A stretch of DNA of 64,000 nucleotides from Ischnura elegans (lineage: Eukaryota > Arthropoda > Insecta > Odonata > Coenagrionidae): the NCBI RefSeq assembly GCF_921293095.1, contig NC_060258.1, positions 3,782,001 to 3,846,000 on the forward strand, written 5' to 3'. Below are positions 58,478-64,000 of the stretch, in pieces. The notes beneath the pieces are model-generated. The model was not told where the DNA came from. It was given only the letters and a program-made list of their open reading frames with translations, and did no database searches. The position numbers and the translations under genes are program-made. Numbering within the stretch: the stretch's first letter is position 1; every line of letters starts with the position of its first letter.

Positions 58478-60868
58478 GTCTTTAAATATGAAAAAGAGTA
58501 AAAAATTTCATTAATGTGGAATGACTTAAGTTCATGTTAAACATCCTTGTTTAACATAATGCAATGCACCTCCATAATATATCACTCATCGTTGGAAATA
58601 CCTCATTTTTCGATGATAACCCTGTTGTGTACGTAAACTTCTAGTGGTGCAATATGCCAATGAAGTCTGGTATCTAAACTAAACTTTGCTAGCCTGGTGA
58701 GTTATGAGCTAGGGCGTCAATAAGCACGGAGTTCGTGTAAATAATTTTCTGTCTGTTCTGTTGAAATTAGTTTTATTTTTGAGGTCATATGTTAATGTGA
58801 ACTTTATATGTAGGTTTCCTTAATTATTCTCAAGTTTTTGCATTGGTGTACGTCATAGAAATGAACATAATGTATTAGAAATTTGTTAATCACTGAGTGC
58901 TTTGAAATTTGTTACTAGAGTGAACTGGTTTATAGGTTGAATGAGTTACTGCAGTGAAAAACACAAGTATTACCATTGGGAATTTCTCCTGGTCTTTACA
59001 AAGGAATCGCTTGCTCTCCTAAAATTAAAAAGCTAATTTTTTTTTCAAGTTTAGATAATGAAGTTTAAGATATTAGCGTATGCAAAATAATTTTTTGCAT
59101 ATAAAACGTATATGCGATATAAATAATTCATGATTCTCAATATTCCTGTTGCCAGAGAGCTTCTAAGTTCCCAACAATTACCAAATTCTTTCATGCTACA
59201 AAAATGCCCTGTGACATCAGCGAGTGAGCAGACTAACTCCATTACAATAACAAAACAGTAACAACGATAACGAACATCTACAATGATACTGATTCACAAT
59301 TAAAGGGTGTGTCAAAAACAGTTGTTAATAGTTTCAAAGTTTTTATGGTGCTTGTATTGCGCAATCGTTGACTCTGTCTTTGTGAAGATGCATCCTGGGA
59401 ACATTCTGATGGTAGATTAATTCATGGCCACTTATTTCTTCTCCAGTAATGAAGATTTCTATGAGTTGAGAAGCCACGAAATTGAAATGTAACATAAATT
59501 AAATCAATAATCTCATTCGCTAGTAAACCAAAGCTTTGTTTGTGTCTCATTTCACTACTGTCATTTACTCATTGCTTTTAATGTGTACTTTAATGGTGAC
59601 AGTACTTGTTGATGGTGTTTGATGGTACATTACTTTTAATGGTGCAATATTGGAATATGTGATGTTAACGTTTAGGAGAAATCAATACAACGGATCATAT
59701 TTTACGCTGATTTACTTAGCAATCCTAAGGTCTGAAAGAGAGACATACCGTGTTTCAACCGTTTGTTAGGTTCAAGTGTTATTAAATTTGAACGTTTGCA
59801 CTTTTGAGGCTAAGGTCACCAGAAAATTAAGTGAGAACCATAAGCTTATACTGTGGAAATCACCGTGGATGAGGAGGATGATAAAGTAATAAGTGCTATT
59901 TGTCAAGATGGTGCTGCATCTTCCAGTTTGCATACATTCTTTAAATCTGTCAATTATTCAGGATAAATATTTCACATGGCTGATGTTGGAATTAAGAGAG
60001 TAAAAAATAAATTGTATTAAGAGATGCATATGTTTTAATAAAACTGAGACAAATAGTCTACTGGCACCACATAAACCTATTGTTTACTGGCCTCTGATGT
60101 CATGCTCAGCCAACCCGGCGTTACTCGCGCAAGATTCTGAATCAAGGTGACCAATGGAGGTGGTGAGACATGCAGCTGAAGAGTTTCCCAAATGGGTTAC
60201 ATTGTTGCTGAGGTAAGGGTGCCTTTATGAAAATACTTGAAAAATACATCAAACAGCTTTTGAGACACCTAATAAGGTCAATGTGTAACTTTGTTAGTTT
60301 ATGTAGGGTAATGATATGTGGACAGCGCTATACCTTAGAACAACTTTTAAACCGTTTTGTCTATCATTGTAATTGTCCTGATATTCCCGTGAAAGATTCT
60401 GTGGCATTTGACCCCTACATATTCATTGGAGGAGAGAAACTAACAAGAGGGATATGTTTATTGCTCTGCTGTCTCGGCCATCCTTGAAAAACTTCTTTAG
60501 TGATGTGTGACTTACTTCAAATTGAAGTAAGTAGTTTTCTTGTTAATTCCTTTAATGCAATTAGAATTATGGTAGTATTAGAGGTGTAATTGTTAGACAG
60601 AACTAGAGATATTGTCAGTGTGGGGCCCTAAACTTAAAGGAATTTTTTCTCGTACTTCAGCCCTAATCAAGCCATACTTTGACTATCGATTGACTTTCAT
60701 GACTCGGCATCGTTGTTCAATGATTGAAATTTTGACTGAGGGAAATTTGAAGAAATGATTTCTTTGGACATCTTATTATTATGGAAAAATTCCCTCTTGA
60801 TTTGTAGGTTGCGCAGTCGGATGGCTTCCCGAGATGCATCTGTTCTGTCTGTCTGGACAAGCTGAGGT
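58478..60868 (+). pseudogene. Second ZAD copy B (5' region plus partial exon 2)
   Basis: 58478-59010 repeats the 5' flank and start of copy A: the TATATCACT...GTTGGAAAT block, the GGGCGTCAATRAGCAYGGAG block and the ATGAGTTAYTGC start at about 58939. A one-base shift then breaks the frame and homology stops near 59010, before the first cysteine pair. At 60812-60868, after TTTGTAG, a short exon-2-like frame reads SDGFPRCICSVCLDKL, with the second ZAD cysteine pair. It then runs into stop codons. It is a decayed tandem duplicate of copy A. Confidence 0.6.
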
Positions 60869-61002
60869 AAAACAGTATCAATGAGGACTACTGTGTTTTC
60901 AGAATCCCCAGTGTCTTGAGTAACACTCCACCTTCCAGCTATATTTATGATTGGAGGGTAAAGGCCACGGAAAAATAGCTGCTCGATGCTGGAGTTGAGC
61001 AA
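60697..61002 (-). CDS. Unrecognised 101-codon open frame overlapping ZAD copy B
   Basis: The frame has balanced, protein-like composition (for example SSIEQLFFRGLYPPI and REAIRLRNLQIKREF) and ends in TGA near 60697. It stays open upstream of the first Met for about 10 codons, so it could be an exon. It lies antisense to the ZAD exon-2-like piece at 60812-60868; at most one reading is likely genuine. I cannot assign a family. Confidence 0.22.
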   Translation of the reverse strand: MLNSSIEQLFFRGLYPPIINIAGRWSVTQDTGDSENTVVLIDTVLPQLVQTDRTDASREAIRLRNLQIKREFFHNNKMSKEIISSNFPQSKFQSLNNDAES

Positions 61003-63644
61003 GATCCTCTGGTCAGTGAGTTATTGATTAAGGCAAACTCCATGTTGAAGATGGCATACTTAACTCTTTCTGCCAAAGAATAATGTTTTCCATTCTACAC
61101 ATAGCATTAGAATATTTTTAATCTCTCTCTATTGAGGTGTAATTTTGAGAGGAGTACACTTCTCTTGTGTTTGCTTCCCTCTGAATTGGGTGTCGGGCTA
61201 TTACCCCAAGCACTGTACTAGACCCTCTAGCCCATGAGTCTACCATTAAATTATTGCATTACTAGGTACTGTTTTTAATAGAAATATTATTTACGACTCA
61301 CAATAATTTATACTTATGTTAAAATAACTTACATGTTCTATTCCCTGTAGAATTTGAAAGATTGGGTAAGGGAAATTTGGTTACTGTGTGGTAATAACAA
61401 CGTGTGCAAAAAACAATCTCTTGGCCAGGAATTATAAAAGGACTTCCAGAGTCCAGAAGGAAGAAGGTCCTTAATGCATAAGCATATTAAAAGAGGCTAT
61501 GGTATTCATTGTCCGGGCAAGAGTGCAGTGGGGTTGGGCCTTCCTGAATTTTGCAAACCATAGGTGATGTCATAACAGATATCACTTTTCATAGCTGCGT
61601 TTACATTCACGGCATCTGTCACATGTGTTAATTTTTACTTGATATGCGGCCGGTGATTGTTTTATTGTTGGCTTATTAACACACTGTGAATTTGACTACA
61701 TTGAGACCGTGAAAACCTGAAAAAAAACATGAAAATCTGGAAAAACTGTGAGTTTCATTATGTAGCCAGAGTGGCAACCCTATAATCTCCTTTAAATCAC
61801 AGGTCGAAATTCATAGTTTTTGCATTTAATTTGTCTAAAGAATGCATTTATTGATGCGAATCAATCCAGGAAATAAAATTATATTAAAGAAAGAAAAAAA
61901 AACAGTATTCAAAATCAAATAAAGGATAGGGATTGTTGAATTAACAAAAGAAAGATAATTACTGTATATTTTTGTAACATATGATTCTCTATTTTGACAA
62001 AAGTTGTTGTTCAATTAATTTTATAAGTTTCATTCCCACACAAACTATACTACAGACATCAACAGCATATATGCGCAAAGTCACTTTTATGTTAACTTTT
62101 AGTCTGACTGGTTTAGCTGAGAATGGACTCGCCAATAGTTTTTATGTCCTGCCTGCCTGCAGCGTGATCACTCAATGAGATGGGAAGACTTGTTACCTTT
62201 GACCTGAAGACAAATGCAGGATGGGCGTTGAAATCTTGGTCAATTAAAAACAAGAAACATGCTGGTGAACCCAGAATTAGGCAGTCATCACAAAAATTAT
62301 TTTCACCGCTTTGGGCAAAATATAACGTGTAAGCGCATGTAAGAGGCACAACTTTTTCCCCAGAAATTTCATCCAAAAATGGGGGTGCGTCTCTTGCACA
62401 AACTTCTTATCTCCCCCCTCCCCTTCACCGGTCGCAAGCCCAAAGGGAACTGAGTGGCCTTGGTTTTCAACCTGTATCGTTCACCTGAAACCCTAGTTCA
62501 AAAACAAGCGGCAGGCAGGGGAGTTTCTACCGTAGTGACATATTTTTAAAATGCTCCTGTTTGCTTTTCTTACTCCTTGGCATAGCGCCATCATGTCCGT
62601 ACCTCAGAGGTATGCATGTAAAAGATTGCCCTGGGTTTTTTTTCTCTGGAGGGCACACTTAATTTACTGCCACCAGTGGGCATCCTGCGACATTTTTACT
62701 GCAAATGCTAATCACATATCAAACGTAAAGAGAAACATGGGGAAACTCATAGTTTTGAGGGACAATACCTGGTTAATAGTCCACATCTGCCTTGCCAAGT
62801 AATGTCCATTACGCTAAGGCCCTGATTTTTCAAAAATCATCTTCAGGTGCTATTATGAGGATAAATACAACTGAAATGTATATTGGTGTAAGCAGCTGTA
62901 GTTTAAAAAATTCGAGCTAGTGTGTACATTGTTGGACTAAATGGTGGATAGAAGAAATCGGAAATGCTTTTAAGTGAAGAGCACTGAAGGAGGGGTTGAA
63001 GGGAAGAAGCACGCTCTGTCTTTCAAGCAATGAGGCTACGAGCAAAGGAGCAACACGTCCGATCTTGCATGTTACGTGGTTGCCTTCAAAGTCAAGGGGC
63101 GAAAGATGTGATGTATGCAGTTTGCGTTACCTGAAGTTTCCAGTCTGTATTGTCTTGTTTGAATGCACTCATGCTACGCTTGTTTCTTCTGAAATGGTCC
63201 TTTTTAGACTGAGTTGAATATTAGTAGCCTTGTTGTAACTATAAATCTTTGGGTCAATAGATCAGAGAAAACTTAAATGATGTCAAATATGTGTCACGTT
63301 AGGTCTCATTCTTTTTTGAACCACATGCATGTCATGCAATCACAAAATTGCTGAAAGCTAAGGAGATATCTTTGAGCTTAGTAAGTGACTCACATAGCAT
63401 TTGGCCTCCAGAAACTGGGAGAATGGAACCTGGTAGACCAAAAAAGGTCAGTTGGTGAGTTAAGGTAGGGATGAAACACGTTTCCATTGTCCCTGTGTAA
63501 CTTGATCTTTTCCTTTGAGGCAAGTGATTTATGGTCTGTGGGGTCTCGGGAAGGAAAAAAAACTAGAGGCATTGGCTGATGGAGGGGTGAGAGTTGATTT
63601 TTGAAATCTACGATGTGGTTATTGTACTATGGTGCTTAGGTTCC
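61003..63644. other. Intergenic, mostly unassigned
   Basis: Apart from the truncated hAT-like copy at 61620-61783, only short frames without motifs. Confidence 0.4.
61620..61783 (-). mobile_element. hAT-like MITE, family 1, truncated copy 3
   Basis: The reverse complement begins AGGGTTGCCACTCTGGC and continues with CAGGTTTTCACGGTCTCAATG, colinear with the first 150 or so bases of copy 1. Confidence 0.5.
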
Positions 63645-63937
63645 CCTGATTGTTGTTCAATCTCTTGGAAAGGTTCATGCTATGTGCCTGTCATGTTTTG
63701 CCTTAAAATTTTCCATGGCTGCAATTCTATTGCAATACTCCTAAGAGAGCTTTTAATCAGTATTGTTCATGAGTAGGACAAACATCCTAGTCCGACAGCA
63801 TATGTGAATAGGGGATAGAAATTCATTCCAACACACTATTGAGACGTTGTATTAACAAAAGGGTGGATTTAACATTTCAGATTCCATTTTTACGATGAAT
63901 TTGCATCAGAGGTATCAGATCTGACCATCCCTAGTAA
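63645..63937 (+). mobile_element. hAT-like element, family 2, right part
   Basis: GTTCAATCTCTTGGAAAGG, ATGTGCCTGTCATGTTTTGCC and the end CTGACCATCCCTA match 19047-19362 in order. The left end is missing. Confidence 0.55.
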
Positions 63938-64000
63938 GCATCATAAGGTTACGACTACAAATGAATACCTACTTATCTCTGAGCGTCATACATGTTATGT

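Overview
The window is nuclear DNA of an animal, almost certainly an arthropod and most likely an insect. It is AT-rich, genes have introns with GT-AG borders, non-coding space is large, and it carries a ZAD-type C2H2 zinc-finger gene, a class greatly expanded in insects. Most of the sequence is transposable-element debris. There is no sign of operons, prokaryotic genes, CRISPR or rRNA. The species cannot be named from sequence alone.

The one convincing intact gene is on the minus strand at 38317-54789. It is a nine-exon ZAD zinc-finger gene; all splice borders are visible and the reading frame is continuous (969 codons plus stop). Exons 1-2 encode the ZAD domain, exons 3-8 an acidic low-complexity linker, and exon 9 an isolated finger, a degenerate finger and 12 tandem fingers. 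The open frame ends in TAA inside the array, and two intact fingers plus a broken tail remain downstream. On the plus strand, 55.8-60.9 kb holds two decaying divergent copies of the 5' (ZAD) part of such a gene, one with an in-frame TGA. A further ZAD exon-1 scrap lies near 18.0 kb. The region is therefore a ZAD-gene birth-and-death locus.

Layout. 1-8.3 kb: intergenic DNA with TTAA-flanked fold-back elements, one with a nearly perfect 109-bp hairpin, and a hAT-like MITE. 8.3-13.4 kb: mostly unassigned. 13.4-15.7 kb: short-motif arrays, a TGTTC-rich fold-back element and a tandem 0.32-kb duplication. 15.7-19.9 kb: unassigned except a ZAD scrap and a hAT-like element. 19.9-28.8 kb: a satellite of about 131-bp monomers resembling pogo/Tigger-like terminal sequence. 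It contains an internal inversion, a 2.75-kb higher-order duplication and an inserted 2.17-kb piggyBac fossil. 28.8-36.6 kb: a large inverted repeat whose two arms provide natural empty sites for inserted elements. 36.6-38.0 kb: the downstream flank of the zinc-finger gene. 38.0-54.8 kb: the zinc-finger gene, with Penelope-like, LINE, mariner, hAT-like and SINE-like remnants in its introns. 54.8-64 kb: the ZAD pseudogene copies, MITEs and unassigned DNA.

Whether the ZAD protein acts on the adjacent satellite is only a hypothesis. All gene calls rest on reading the sequence by eye; no database or alignment was run.
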